Notes: generated by a model from the sequence alone, not told the origin. DNA of 64,000 bases from Prevotella melaninogenica ATCC 25845 (GCF_000144405.1 NC_014371.1:248001-312000); one strand, 5' to 3'; shown: positions 25,833 to 35,215, counted from the first letter of the stretch. Numbers and translations are program-made.

Positions 25833-25873
25833 AATTAACAGATTTGTTCAAATAGAAACAAAATCTGTTAATT
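25833..25873 (-). terminator. AT-rich hairpin after the GH92 gene
   Basis: AATTAACAGATTT (25833-25845) and AAATCTGTTAATT (25861-25873) form a perfect 13-bp stem with a 15-nt loop, 28 bp past the GH92 stop. No clear T-run follows, so it may be a 3'-end stabiliser rather than a simple terminator. Confidence 0.55.
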
Positions 25874-25900
25874 GAGTGCAAAGGGGGATGTGATAGCTTC

Positions 25901-28132
25901 CTATTTCGCAGGTTTATTGCCCATTGTGAAGTCGATTATAGGACCTGATAACAGCTGTTCATGCTCAAGATAATAATGTGGATAAGGCTGCTCATTCATT
26001 GTAATATGCTGAATGAAGCGATAGTCTTTGTTATTCTTTTCAGCCCGAATTGTGACAGTCTTACCATTCTCCAACTGTATCTTGACTTTACGAAAGTAGG
26101 GGGTACCAATCATATATTGTGTACTGCCAGGACAAACAGGGTAGAAGCCGAGAGCAGAGAAGACATACCAAGCTGATGTCTGACCATTATCTTCGTCGCC
26201 ACAATAGCCATCAGGCTGCGCGGTATAGAGTCGGTCCATCACCTCACGCACCCAATACTGTGCCTTCCAAGGCTGTCTGCTGTAGTCATAGAGGTAAATC
26301 ATGTGCTGGATAGGTTGGTTACCATGTGCGTAATTACCCATGTTCATGATTTGCATTTCACGTATTTCGTGAATTGTAAAGCCGTAATAGCTATCGTCAA
26401 AGATAGGAGGAAGTTGGAATACACTGTCTAACATTGCATTAAACTTATCGTATCCTCCCATCAGCTTTGCCAGCCCAGCAGGGTCATGGAATACACTCCA
26501 CGTGTAATGCCAGCTGTTTCCTTCCGTGAAGGCATCACCCCATTTGAAAGGATTAAATGGCGATTGGAAGCTACCATCCTCATTACGTCCACGCATCAGA
26601 CCCGTTTCCTTGTCGAAAACCTTCTGATAGTTCATTGCTCGGAGTTTGAAAGGTTTGAGCTCTTTAGCACTCTTTCCGAGTTTTAATCCTAACTGATAGA
26701 TACACCAGTCATCGTAGGCATACTCTAAGGTACGGGCAACACTCTCGTTGATTCCCACGTTATAGGGTACGTAACCTAAGCGATTATAATAGTCAAAGCC
26801 TTTACGTCCAGTAGAGCTAACGGTTGGGTGAACAGCATTAGCACCATGCACAACAGCTTCCCAAAGTGTTTCTATATCGTAGCCACGCAATCCCTTGATG
26901 TAAGCATCAGCAACGACCGAAGCCGAGTTGTTGCCCACCATACAATCACGATGCCCCGGACTTGCCCACTCTGGAAGGAATCCACTCTCCTTATAGGCAT
27001 TGACTAAGCCTGCTTGCATCTTCTCATTCATTGATGGATAGACAAGGTTGAGCAATGGAAAGAGCGAACGGAAGGTGTCCCAGAAACCTGTGTCAGTAAA
27101 GAGATAGCCTGGTAGTACTTTGCCATTATAAGGACTATAATGGATAGGATTACCCTGTTCATCAAACTCATAGAACGAACGTGGGAAAAGTACGGAGCGA
27201 TAGAGGCAACTATAGAAAGTGCGAAGATGGTCGATATTATCGTCCTCCACTTCTATACGTCCTAAGATATTGTTCCATTCTTTTCTACCTTCTGACTTCA
27301 CCTCGTCGAATGTCTTGCCCTCCACTTCCTTGAGATTGCGCAATGCCTGTTCGTCACTAATAAACGATGAGGCTACCTGTATATTAACTTGTTCGCCTCG
27401 TTTGGTGTGGAATCCGACAACAGCCATGGCATGATTGCTGGTTGCAGAAGTCTTGCCCTCTGATAGTTTCCCATCTTCGATACTGCCAACGAAAGAGAAA
27501 TTATGGTCGAAGCGCAGCACAAAATAGTTCTTGAAGTTTGCTGGTACACCACCGCTATTCTTGGTTGTATAGCCCACGATAGTACGTTTGTCAGGCATAA
27601 TGGTTACGGAAGAACCCTTGTCAAAGGCGTCTACAACAAAATAAGCTTCTTTTGTTTGTGGATAGGTGATACGCATTACAGCAGCACGACTGGTAGGACT
27701 CACCTCTACTGTGACGTCGTGGTCAGCTAAATAAACCTTATAGTAATAAGGAGTAGCAGTCTCAGCTTTGTGTGAAAACCAGCTGGCACGTCCTTCCTCG
27801 TCAAAGAGTTTCTTACCTACGACGGGCATGACAGAGAACTGTCCGTAGTCGTTAATCCATGGACTTGGTTGATGTGTTTGCTTGATTCCGCGAATCTTAT
27901 CGGCTCCGTAGGTGTAAGTCCAGCCATCTCCCATCTTTCCTGTCTGTGGAGTCCAAAAGTTCATGCCCCATGGTAGGGCTATAGCGGGGTAGGTGTTACC
28001 CGTTGAAAGTTCTGGTTTTGAGGCTGAACCCACTAAAGTACTTACGTAATCAACAGGGTTGTTTACTGTGATAGCATATAGATGAGCTATAAATGTCAGC
28101 AATAAGAAAACAAGAAAAAGGCTTCTTTTCAT
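25901..28132 (-). CDS. GH92-family alpha-mannosidase, secreted
   Basis: Exo-acting calcium-dependent alpha-mannosidase of family GH92, which trims mannose from N-glycans or mannans. A signal peptide covers residues 1-20. The N-terminal beta domain starts PVDYVSTLVGS, followed by the (alpha/alpha)6 catalytic domain. Family hallmarks are TGFWDTFRSLFPL, GNSWHYTW, GNQPIQHMIYLYDY and, near residue 660, GYCGDEDNGQTSAWYVFSALGFYPV, which holds the acidic catalytic-base residues. The length (743) is typical. No SusCD pair is adjacent, so it seems to be a stand-alone enzyme. Linkage preference (1,2 versus 1,3 and so on) is not predictable by eye. Confidence 0.95.
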   Translation of the reverse strand: MKRSLFLVFLLLTFIAHLYAITVNNPVDYVSTLVGSASKPELSTGNTYPAIALPWGMNFWTPQTGKMGDGWTYTYGADKIRGIKQTHQPSPWINDYGQFSVMPVVGKKLFDEEGRASWFSHKAETATPYYYKVYLADHDVTVEVSPTSRAAVMRITYPQTKEAYFVVDAFDKGSSVTIMPDKRTIVGYTTKNSGGVPANFKNYFVLRFDHNFSFVGSIEDGKLSEGKTSATSNHAMAVVGFHTKRGEQVNIQVASSFISDEQALRNLKEVEGKTFDEVKSEGRKEWNNILGRIEVEDDNIDHLRTFYSCLYRSVLFPRSFYEFDEQGNPIHYSPYNGKVLPGYLFTDTGFWDTFRSLFPLLNLVYPSMNEKMQAGLVNAYKESGFLPEWASPGHRDCMVGNNSASVVADAYIKGLRGYDIETLWEAVVHGANAVHPTVSSTGRKGFDYYNRLGYVPYNVGINESVARTLEYAYDDWCIYQLGLKLGKSAKELKPFKLRAMNYQKVFDKETGLMRGRNEDGSFQSPFNPFKWGDAFTEGNSWHYTWSVFHDPAGLAKLMGGYDKFNAMLDSVFQLPPIFDDSYYGFTIHEIREMQIMNMGNYAHGNQPIQHMIYLYDYSRQPWKAQYWVREVMDRLYTAQPDGYCGDEDNGQTSAWYVFSALGFYPVCPGSTQYMIGTPYFRKVKIQLENGKTVTIRAEKNNKDYRFIQHITMNEQPYPHYYLEHEQLLSGPIIDFTMGNKPAK

Positions 28133-28250
28133 CTTTTGATAAGGTGATTTATTTGTATATTTTAGGTTAAGAGTTAGCCTGATAGTTAGGCTTAGCTAAT
28201 GATAGGAAGTAGTAACGGATTTCTATTGAGACCCGATAGAATGGACGTAC

Positions 28251-28682
28251 TTATTTCGTAGCTGATTTCCAAACCCATAATTCGCCCATTTGGAAGCGAA
28301 CTAATAGCTTTGAGCCTGCGTCCGTTAGCATGATACCTTTAGTTCCTGGCTGTAATAGGAATACCTCTCCATTATTCAGTTGTTTAATGATGGTAGAATC
28401 CTTCTTGCTTATCTCGTTAGGAGGGGGCAGTAGGTCAAGGTTGTCCATGTTGACAACTCCCAAACAAGGAATCGTGAGTGTAACCTCGTTTACTCTGTTA
28501 CTGATGAAGCCAGCATCCCTTTTGTTTGCATTCTTAACAGCCTGATCGCCATTGTCAGTTATCTCTGTCGGGATAGTTTTAATGTCATGACTGTCTGCTT
28601 TCGGTTTATCTTGTGAACCTTTATTACAGCCACTCAACGTAAAGACAGCCACAGCAAGGAAGGTATAGAGTTTTCTAATCAT
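28251..28682 (-). CDS. Small lipoprotein of unknown function (143 aa)
   Basis: Type II signal MIRKLYTFLAVAVFTLSGC with the lipidated Cys19. The linker after it is Lys/Asp-rich. The mature domain has a strand pattern and ends RFQMGELWVWKSATK. No known family is recognised. It is upstream of the GH92 gene on the same strand (118-bp gap), so the two could be co-transcribed. Confidence 0.65.
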   Translation of the reverse strand: MIRKLYTFLAVAVFTLSGCNKGSQDKPKADSHDIKTIPTEITDNGDQAVKNANKRDAGFISNRVNEVTLTIPCLGVVNMDNLDLLPPPNEISKKDSTIIKQLNNGEVFLLQPGTKGIMLTDAGSKLLVRFQMGELWVWKSATK

Positions 28683-28992
28683 TTTGTTTTACGCTTAATA
28701 TGTAAGTACAAATGTACACTTTTACAAGCATAAAGACAAGAGATGTTGAATAAAAACGATAACTTTCTTATTAATAGAGGGTGATAATTCCAAAGGAACA
28801 ACTTTGTTATTTACAGGGTAAACCTAATGTAAAAGCTGACATTTTACTTATCATGTGTTATTACTAATATTTCGTATTACATTGAAATATAATGTGAAAT
28901 ATTATCTAATTAACTTTATTTTACTATCTAACACTTGACTTTCTTACGAATTATTCGTAGCTTTGTGGCGTGAACTTTTAGATATATAATTT
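28683..28992. promoter_or_regulatory. Divergent regulatory region with three dyads before the BlaI-type gene
   Basis: Three inverted repeats lie here: GTAAAA-N7-TTTTAC (28829-28847), ACATT-N7-AATGT (28879-28895) and TACGAA-N3-TTCGTA (28945-28959). The last overlaps the -7 box TAGCTTTG (28958-28965), with a -33-like TTG at 28935-28937. This is a plausible autoregulatory operator for the repressor gene that follows; the actual binding site is unproven. Confidence 0.55.
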
Positions 28993-29358
28993 ATGGAGAA
29001 ACTAACTAAACAAGAAGAAGAAATAATGTTGCAGGTATGGAGTTTAAAAACTTGCACTATCAAAGATGTACTGCAAAAGTTGGAAGATCCTAAACCTCCT
29101 TATACTACAGTGGCTTCAATCATGAACAATCTGAAGCGCAAGGGCTATGTAAACGCTCAGCAGCATGGATTGACTTATCACTTTGTTCCGAGGATAGAAC
29201 AGACGAAGTATAAGTCAGACTTCATGAAAGGCTTTGTTGATAAGTACTTTAAGAGTTCCTTCCGTGAAATGGTTTCTTTTTTTGCAAAGGAGGATAACAT
29301 CTCGCCAGAAGAACTGAAAGATATTATAAATGAGATTGAAAAGGGGAAAGAGGAGTAG
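28993..29358 (+). CDS. BlaI/MecI/CopY-family transcriptional repressor
   Basis: Winged-helix dimeric repressor of the penicillinase-repressor family. MEKLTKQEEEIMLQVW opens the first helix, and PPYTTVASIMNNLKRKGYV is the recognition helix and wing start, both family hallmarks. A C-terminal dimerisation part (residues 80-121) follows. In this family, repression is relieved when a partner membrane metallopeptidase cleaves the repressor; the M56 gene 50 bp downstream fits that role. No beta-lactamase gene is nearby, so the regulon is probably something else, perhaps envelope stress. Confidence 0.92.
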   Translation: MEKLTKQEEEIMLQVWSLKTCTIKDVLQKLEDPKPPYTTVASIMNNLKRKGYVNAQQHGLTYHFVPRIEQTKYKSDFMKGFVDKYFKSSFREMVSFFAKEDNISPEELKDIINEIEKGKEE

Positions 29359-29407
29359 CCGATAAATACGTATTTTTTCTTTTCTCCAACAACAATAACT
29401 TAACGTT

Positions 29408-30655
29408 TTGACGATTATGATAATGTATTTATTGAAATTGAATATAGCCCTTATGCTACTTTTCAGCTTTTATAAGTTGATGTTCACAGGAGATACCTTC
29501 TTTTCATGGCGTAGGGCTACGCTTATCGGAATGTATCTTGTTGCCATATTGGTACCAGTAATGGATTTTTCAGCATGGCTAACCAACAGCGAAGGGATGA
29601 CATCTATTGCCAATGAATATGCAACAGTCGTTTTACCAGCTGTGTCTATTTCCTCGGAGGGTGGTGGAGTTCTACTATGGGAGTTGATAGTGTTGATTGT
29701 CTATAGTGTTGTTGCCTGTGTCTTACTACTACGTTTTTTGTGGCAGTTGGCTTCTATTATATTGCTAAAGAACAATAGTCAAAGTTCTTATATATTTGAT
29801 ACAGAAGTTTATCTGTTAACCGATGACGAAGGTCCTTTCTCCTTCTTTGATTGGATATTCATCAATCCAGAGCGGCATAAGAGCGATGAGATAGAGGAGA
29901 TAATGATGCATGAATTGACACATTGTCAGCAATTCCACTCAATAGACATAATCTTTTCAGAACTATTTTGTATTATCTTTTGGTTTAATCCTTTCGTTTG
30001 GTTGCTCAAACGTGAAGTGCGATTAAATCTTGAATATCTTGCTGATAACAGCGTACTTGCTAATGGTAAGGATAATAAAGAGTATCAGTACCATCTGCTT
30101 GGGCTAACATATAGGAAGAATGTAGCTACAATAACAAATAATTTTAATGTTTTACCTATTAAAAAACGAATCAAGATGATGAACAAAAAAGAAACAAAGG
30201 GATTTTTAAAAGCTAAGTATGCGCTTTATATTCCATTGGTTGCAATGCTATTGGCGGTAAGTAATATCGAGACTATTGCACGTAATGTAACAAAGCTTAC
30301 GGCAAGTGTTGAACTTCAAAAGAAGCCAACGAAAGAGTCTGAACGAGTATTTACAGTTACAGAAGTCATGCCTAAATTTAAAGGTAATTTATATCAATGG
30401 CTATCAAAGAATCTTTGTTATCCGAAAGATGCAGTAAGTAGAAAAGAGCAAGGACGTGTTATGGTACGGTTTATCATAACGGCTAAGGGTGAGGTTATTA
30501 AGCCAGAGATTGTACGTTCTGTTAGTCCTTCTCTTGATAAGGAAGCCCTTCGTGTAGTGTCAAAGATGCCAGCGTGGAATCCTGGTATAAATGGTAATAA
30601 GAAGGTTGCTACAAGGTATACGTTACCTGTTAAATTCTCCTTAGGTTCGAAGTAG
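29408..30655 (+). CDS. BlaR1-like M56 metallopeptidase with C-terminal TonB domain
   Basis: Membrane sensor-peptidase paired with the BlaI-type repressor. It has N-terminal helices (residues 5-25, 38-55, 90-118) and the M56 zinc motif H168-E-L-T-H172 with the third ligand E209 in EYLADN. A further helix is near 270-290. Residues 325-415 form a TonB-like C-terminal domain (VMVRFIITAKGEV...LDKEALRVV..MPAWNPG), not the penicillin-binding domain of classical BlaR1. The frame at 29408 opens with TTG; the ATG at 29417 or 29423 is the more likely start. The TonB part suggests contact with outer-membrane proteins, by inference. Confidence 0.9.
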   Translation: MTIMIMYLLKLNIALMLLFSFYKLMFTGDTFFSWRRATLIGMYLVAILVPVMDFSAWLTNSEGMTSIANEYATVVLPAVSISSEGGGVLLWELIVLIVYSVVACVLLLRFLWQLASIILLKNNSQSSYIFDTEVYLLTDDEGPFSFFDWIFINPERHKSDEIEEIMMHELTHCQQFHSIDIIFSELFCIIFWFNPFVWLLKREVRLNLEYLADNSVLANGKDNKEYQYHLLGLTYRKNVATITNNFNVLPIKKRIKMMNKKETKGFLKAKYALYIPLVAMLLAVSNIETIARNVTKLTASVELQKKPTKESERVFTVTEVMPKFKGNLYQWLSKNLCYPKDAVSRKEQGRVMVRFIITAKGEVIKPEIVRSVSPSLDKEALRVVSKMPAWNPGINGNKKVATRYTLPVKFSLGSK

Positions 30656-30834
30656 AATATATATAGGTGTAAATTATAGTATTCTAAAATGGTTTCTAAT
30701 GCTGGGATGCACATTATTTTGTGTGTCCCAGTTTTTTCTGGTTCTTTACTTAAATGTGTGGATGGTTACCCATGCTTGCTTCTAACAATAAGTTTGTTCC
30801 ACATCGACAATAGATTGCATGGTATTTAGTACTT

Positions 30835-30900
30835 CGCACCAGTGGTGTTTACCATCAGCACCATATGTGCGGAGCATCAGCACGACATGTGCGGACTATT
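30835..30900. repeat. Family B array 3: three 22-bp dyad units
   Basis: Units start at 30835, 30857 and 30879. Each keeps the [CA]GCAC opening and GTG right half. It lies between convergent genes. Confidence 0.85.
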
Positions 30901-31200
30901 ATCACGTAGCTTAAAAGTAAACAAAGAGAGGCGTTGTGGTTATTATTAAGAAGGTTCGTAAGTGTCTAATGGGTAGCTAATATGTGTAATTTTTCTTAGA
31001 CTATATTTCATTCTTAAATAATAGCGAATGATGAATATTACACATTTCAGTGTAAGATGTAGTTAAATAGGATACTCAAATGACGAAAAGAGTTTATTTA
31101 TACATAGAATGAATAATTATTGTATTTTATATAGAAAGTTAAGAGTTAGAGAGGCTTTGATGTGATATTTTTACTAAAATATAACAAAAATAGGATAATT

Positions 31201-31232
31201 TTTGGTTGTTCTAACAGAAATGTATATCTTTG
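31201..31232 (+). promoter_or_regulatory. Promoter of the candidate small RNA
   Basis: TTTG (31201-31204) and TATCTTTG (31225-31232) with exactly 20 bp between, one of the best matches to the consensus in the window. No coding frame begins after it on the + strand. Confidence 0.75.
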
Positions 31233-31238
31233 TATCTG

Positions 31239-31381
31239 AATGTCGGAGATGACATTAAAACTAACTATGTAAACGTTATCTTAATCTACAAGCAGCTGGG
31301 AGAATTCTCAGTGACATCTAAATGTCAAGTATGTAATTGATGAGACCCTTGTGTGATATGCGATTATCAACAAGGGTCTCA
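31239..31381 (+). ncRNA. Candidate small RNA, about 140 nt
   Basis: Transcription from the promoter at 31201-31232 should start near 31239 and end at the perfect 11-bp hairpin TGAGACCCTTG/CAAGGGTCTCA (31341-31381). In between are a near-palindrome around GAGAATTCTC and the perfect hairpin TGACAT-CTAA-ATGTCA (31312-31327). No real reading frame is present; the only ATG frame encodes MTLKLTM. I do not recognise an Rfam family. The terminator could also serve the carbonic anhydrase gene from the other side. Confidence 0.45.
31341..31381 (-). terminator. Bidirectional terminator hairpin
   Basis: TGAGACCCTTG (31341-31351) pairs with CAAGGGTCTCA (31371-31381), 18 bp past the stop of the leftward carbonic anhydrase gene. 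The loop is 19 nt. Confidence 0.75.
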
Positions 31382-31398
31382 GCTACTTTAATACTTTG

Positions 31399-31938
31399 TT
31401 AGTCGACGGGTGTTAGTTCGCCAGTACGTGAGTCAATGATAAAACCACGTACAACAATGTCTTTCGGTACGAGTGGGTGTTGCTGAACAGTGCTCACCGT
31501 ACGGCGTACGCTGGCTTCTGTATCATGGAAGCCGTCCAAATATTCGTTAAGATTAACCTGCTGTTCTGCTTCTTTGATAGCCTCATCCGTGATTCCACGC
31601 TCACGCATCAAATGTAGGAAATGGTCTGCATTCATGTTGCAAGCACCACAACCAGAGTGATGGATAATCATAACCTCTTGACAACCCAACTCATAGATAG
31701 CCACAAGAAGGGAGCGCATTACAGAGTCGTAAGAAGTAAGAATGGTTCCGCCAGCGACTTTGATAATCTTTGCATCTCCGTTTTTTAAGCCGAGTGCATT
31801 GGGTAGCAACTTCGTCAAACGGGTGTCCATGCAACTGACAATAGCTAACTTCATATCTGGTTGCCCAGACGTAATAAAAGGTTCGTAGCCTTTTTCTGCC
31901 ACAAACCTTTTATTATAAGAAAGTATCTGATCTATCAT
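31399..31938 (-). CDS. Beta-class carbonic anhydrase
   Basis: Zinc enzyme that interconverts carbon dioxide and bicarbonate in the cytoplasm. The ligand set is complete: C36 and D38/R40 in SCMDTRL, H94 and C97 in HHSGCGAC. The 179-residue length fits the short, single-domain beta clade. The gene starts 10 bp from the stop of the DKNYY protein gene on the same strand, so the two are probably one transcript, though no functional link is obvious. Bicarbonate supply for carboxylation is the likely role in a capnophilic anaerobe. Confidence 0.93.
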   Translation of the reverse strand: MIDQILSYNKRFVAEKGYEPFITSGQPDMKLAIVSCMDTRLTKLLPNALGLKNGDAKIIKVAGGTILTSYDSVMRSLLVAIYELGCQEVMIIHHSGCGACNMNADHFLHLMRERGITDEAIKEAEQQVNLNEYLDGFHDTEASVRRTVSTVQQHPLVPKDIVVRGFIIDSRTGELTPVD

Positions 31939-31948
31939 AATTGAATAA

Positions 31949-32545
31949 TTATCTTACTACTTTTCCACGATAATAGGTGTCAAATGCATCTTCTGCATAT
32001 CCATCTTTGAGTACTTTGAAGCTGGAACTGCTGGCGCCACTTACCTTGTTACCCATATAATAGACTTCGAATGCGTCTTTACCATATCCCCAACCTAAGT
32101 CCTTGAAGCTGCTTGCGCTACTACTAATCTTTCGTCCATTATAGAGAACTGCGTTAGAAGTAACGACGTAACCTTCATTATAATAAGGGTCGTACTCATC
32201 ACGAGGATTAACTGGATAGTCATCAGAATAATCGCCGGGATAGCCACCTTGATAAACACTTCCTGGTACCTTAAGACGGAAGGTCATTGGATCAACGAAT
32301 GGAAGGATCTGTCCTTCAAAATAAACATTATATCTATCTTTTGCATAACCATACCCAAGGTCAACGAAGGTGCGTATGTCTATTCCCATAACTGGTTGAC
32401 GACCATAGAATACACCTTTCTTATTGAAAGAGTAAGGACGTACTTGACGTGAAGACTGTGCTGAAGCACTGAGTGCAAAAACTGCCATAAGGGCTACGCA
32501 ACTAAGGCGAAGCTGGCGATAAAAGTTCTTCTTTTCCATAATCAT
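31949..32545 (-). CDS. DKNYY-repeat exported protein
   Basis: Protein with DKNYY-type repeats, a family of unknown function found in the envelope. The likely start is the ATG at 32539 (residue 3), giving MEKKNFYRQLRLSC and a signal peptide ending SASAQ. The mature part has three repeats of the form F-x-D-L-G-x-G-Y-x-K-D-x-x-x-V-Y-x-x-G, at about 58-80, 140-165 and 170-195. The -7 box TACCTTTG at 32579-32586 lies upstream. A Pro/Asp/Tyr-rich linker (residues 98-125) separates the first repeat from the rest. Confidence 0.8.
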   Translation of the reverse strand: MIMEKKNFYRQLRLSCVALMAVFALSASAQSSRQVRPYSFNKKGVFYGRQPVMGIDIRTFVDLGYGYAKDRYNVYFEGQILPFVDPMTFRLKVPGSVYQGGYPGDYSDDYPVNPRDEYDPYYNEGYVVTSNAVLYNGRKISSSASSFKDLGWGYGKDAFEVYYMGNKVSGASSSSFKVLKDGYAEDAFDTYYRGKVVR

Positions 32546-32774
32546 CTTTTTTTAGTTATTATCTTAATTGTTATACCGCAAAGGTAATAGGAATAGTTCA
32601 TTCATTTCATGGAATTACCCTAAATGAAATTAGGGGAATGCCTTTTTATGAGTCGGGATATCCGATATGACGAAATGTCTTTTGAAAAGTGGAGACTCTT
32701 CCATGTATATCGTGGAGTGAATTATTCACCTCTTCATAATGAGAAGCCTATTGGGTAGAGTAGGGGTGAGGGGG

Positions 32775-34565
32775 TTAAGCAAGCTCAGCCAACTCTAACC
32801 AGTGAAGTTCTAACTCGTCCAGCTCATCCTTTAAGATAGGTAGACGCTTGCTCTTTTCTGTAAGTTCGTCTACAGAGAGATTGCCAGAACAGAGTTCTTC
32901 TTCAAGTTGTTGTTTCTCTTCTTCTAATTGTGCAATCTTATCTGAAAGCAGTTCGTATTCCCGCTTCTCCTTGAAAGACATCTTACGCTTTGTGTTGTTA
33001 CGATAATCCTTCTTAGGTTCGTTTGCTGTTGGGCTACTATTCTTTGTTGGTTTCTGCTGTTCTTCTTCCTTAGACTTCATCTTTTGGAAGTCACGGAACT
33101 GCGTATAGTTACCAGGGAAGTCTTGAATCTCTCCTTCACCCTTGAATACTAAGAGATGATCAACGACTTTATCCATAAAGTATCGGTCGTGTGATACGAC
33201 GATGACACAGCCTGGGAAGTCTTGAAGATACTCCTCAAGAATCTGTAAGGTCTGAATATCCAAGTCGTTGGTAGGCTCATCGAGTACTAAGAAGTTCGGA
33301 TTCTTCATTAGGACTGTGCAGAGATAGAGTTTGCGTTTCTCGCCACCAGAGAGCTTATACACATAGTTGTGTTGTTGTTCTGGTGAGAAAAGGAAGTAGT
33401 TGAGGAACTGTGAAGCCGTCATGTGCTTGCCTCCTCCAAGGTCGATATAGTCTGCTATGTCCGTGATAATGTCAATAACCTTCTGGTCATCACGGAACTT
33501 TAAGCCTTCTTGTGAGAAGTAACCAAAGCGAACTGTCTCACCAATATCAAACTTACCGCTGTCAGGTGCAACCTCACCAAGTAGCATCTTTACAAAGGTT
33601 GACTTGCCAGTACCATTGTTACCAACGATACCCATCTTCTCAAATCGTGAGAAGTTATAGTAGAAGTCGTTCAGTATTATCTTGTCATCAAACCTCTTTG
33701 AGACATATTGACACTCAAAGATTTTACTTCCGATATACACACTTGATGACTTCAAGCGCACCTGTCGTTCTTCAATTCGCTGCTTAGCTTTTGCTTCTAA
33801 TTCATAGAAAGCTTCCTCACGATAGCGTGCTTTGTGTCCACGAGCCTGTGGCATTCGGCGCATCCACTCTAATTCCGTACGATAGAGGTTGTTTGCACGT
33901 GCAATCTCAGCGCGGGTGTTGTCGATTCTCTCTTGACGTTTCTCTAAGTAGTAAGAGTAATTGCCACGATAGGTGTATATCGTGTTGTTGTCTAATTCTA
34001 AGATAGTATTACACACGTTATCAAGGAAATAACGGTCGTGTGTCACCATAAAGATGGTCTTGTTACCACGAGAAAGATAGCCTTCTAACCATTCAATCAT
34101 CTCTAAGTCAAGGTGGTTGGTAGGCTCATCAAGTATAAGGAAGTCTGGTTCCAATATAAGAACATTTGCCAAAGCAACACGCTTCTGCTGTCCACCGCTT
34201 AGTTGCCCCATTGGTTGTTCTAAGTCATAGAGCTTCAACATGGTGAGGATTTGCTTTGCCTTTAGGAGCCTTTCAGGATTTCCTTCATGGTTGAAACAAG
34301 CATCCAAGACACTTTCTTCTGGGTCAAAATGCGGACTTTGCTCTAACATTCCCACTCGCAAGTCATTGCGATAGATGATAGAACCGCTGTCATAACCCTC
34401 TTTTCCAGTTAGAATAGAGAGTAGAGTAGACTTTCCTGTACCATTTTGTGCTACGAGTCCAACATGCTGTCCTTCTGCAATAGAGAAAGAGATATCCTTA
34501 AAGAGGACCTGTGCACCGAAGCTCTTTGTTAGATTTTGGACATCAAGATAGGGTATCTGCGCCAT
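32775..34565 (-). CDS. ABC-F family ATPase, Uup-like
   Basis: Soluble tandem ABC ATPase of the ABC-F family that acts on ribosomes or, for Uup, on DNA and ribosome biogenesis. Two nucleotide-binding domains are evident: Walker A GTGKSTLL with LSGGQQKRVALA, and GTGKSTFV with LSGGEKRKLYLC. Both have the DEPTNHLD/DEPTNDLD Walker B form. A C-terminal coiled coil (about 530-596) after a charged linker is the Uup-type tail. There is no membrane domain, so it is not a transporter. engB lies 9 bp upstream, so the pair is likely one transcript. It is 596 residues, normal length. Antibiotic-protection function cannot be inferred. Confidence 0.9.
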   Translation of the reverse strand: MAQIPYLDVQNLTKSFGAQVLFKDISFSIAEGQHVGLVAQNGTGKSTLLSILTGKEGYDSGSIIYRNDLRVGMLEQSPHFDPEESVLDACFNHEGNPERLLKAKQILTMLKLYDLEQPMGQLSGGQQKRVALANVLILEPDFLILDEPTNHLDLEMIEWLEGYLSRGNKTIFMVTHDRYFLDNVCNTILELDNNTIYTYRGNYSYYLEKRQERIDNTRAEIARANNLYRTELEWMRRMPQARGHKARYREEAFYELEAKAKQRIEERQVRLKSSSVYIGSKIFECQYVSKRFDDKIILNDFYYNFSRFEKMGIVGNNGTGKSTFVKMLLGEVAPDSGKFDIGETVRFGYFSQEGLKFRDDQKVIDIITDIADYIDLGGGKHMTASQFLNYFLFSPEQQHNYVYKLSGGEKRKLYLCTVLMKNPNFLVLDEPTNDLDIQTLQILEEYLQDFPGCVIVVSHDRYFMDKVVDHLLVFKGEGEIQDFPGNYTQFRDFQKMKSKEEEQQKPTKNSSPTANEPKKDYRNNTKRKMSFKEKREYELLSDKIAQLEEEKQQLEEELCSGNLSVDELTEKSKRLPILKDELDELELHWLELAELA

Positions 34566-34574
34566 AAAGTACTA

Positions 34575-35210
34575 TTATAAAGTCTTATTGATTTCGTCAA
34601 TATAGTTTAATACTTCTTCTCTTCCAGTCTTGTTTTCAGCTGACGTAATGAAGTAAGGAGGAAGTTCTTCCCATCTATCCTGTAGCTTTTTCATCCAAAG
34701 AAGGGCGTTTGACTTAGCCTTGGCAGGTGATAGCTTGTCTGCTTTTGTAAAGATAATAGAGAAAGGAACATTGCTTTCACCTAACCAGTCAACAAACTCA
34801 CGGTCTATCTTCTGTTGTTCATGACGGATATCAATCAGTACAAATACGTTCACAAGTTGTTTGCGTTGGAGGATATATTGGGCAATCATCTGTTCCAACT
34901 TATTTCTTACAGTCTTTGAACTTTTGGCATATCCATAGCCTGGAAGGTCGACTAAGTACCACTCGTTATTGATAATAAAGTGATTGATAAGTAGCGTCTT
35001 ACCCGGCTTTGATGAGGTTTTTGCCAAGCCCTTATGGTTACAAAGCATATTGATAAGGCTTGACTTTCCTACGTTTGAACGTCCAATAAAAGCATATTCT
35101 GCTTTTGTATCTTCTGGACACTTTGACAATGAAGGTGAAGATATAGTGAATTCTGAATTCTTGATAATCATATTTTGAAGAGTATGTGATATAATCAGCT
35201 TTTCCTGCAA
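34575..35210 (-). CDS. engB: Ribosome biogenesis GTP-binding protein EngB/YihA
   Basis: Essential GTPase needed for assembly of the large ribosomal subunit. It has G1 [10 protein letters not shown]3 DLPGYGYAK and G4 TKADKL, all family hallmarks. The longest frame starts at 35210, but the -7 box TAACTTTG is at 35208-35215, so transcription begins downstream of that ATG. The true start is therefore most likely the ATG at 35171 (residue 14, [11 protein letters not shown]), giving a 198-residue protein of usual size. The ABC-F gene follows. Confidence 0.95.
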   Translation of the reverse strand: MQEKLIISHTLQNMIIKNSEFTISSPSLSKCPEDTKAEYAFIGRSNVGKSSLINMLCNHKGLAKTSSKPGKTLLINHFIINNEWYLVDLPGYGYAKSSKTVRNKLEQMIAQYILQRKQLVNVFVLIDIRHEQQKIDREFVDWLGESNVPFSIIFTKADKLSPAKAKSNALLWMKKLQDRWEELPPYFITSAENKTGREEVLNYIDEINKTL

Positions 35211-35215
35211 AGTTA
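35208..35215 (-). promoter_or_regulatory. -7 box of engB; decides the start codon
   Basis: TAACTTTG on the - strand fits TAnnTTTG. It overlaps the upstream in-frame ATG at 35210, which argues for initiation at 35171. Confidence 0.6.

Larger units (their letters stand above)
30656..31398. other. 743-bp intergenic region with an orphan transcription unit
   Basis: Between the M56 gene and the convergent carbonic anhydrase gene. It holds a family B array (30835-30900) and a promoter-to-terminator unit at 31201-31381 described as a candidate small RNA. No protein gene is supported. Confidence 0.6.

Noticed and set aside
28829..28959. Classical BlaI operator TACA-N-TGTA
   Set aside because: None of the three dyads matches that consensus exactly, so they are reported only as candidate operators.
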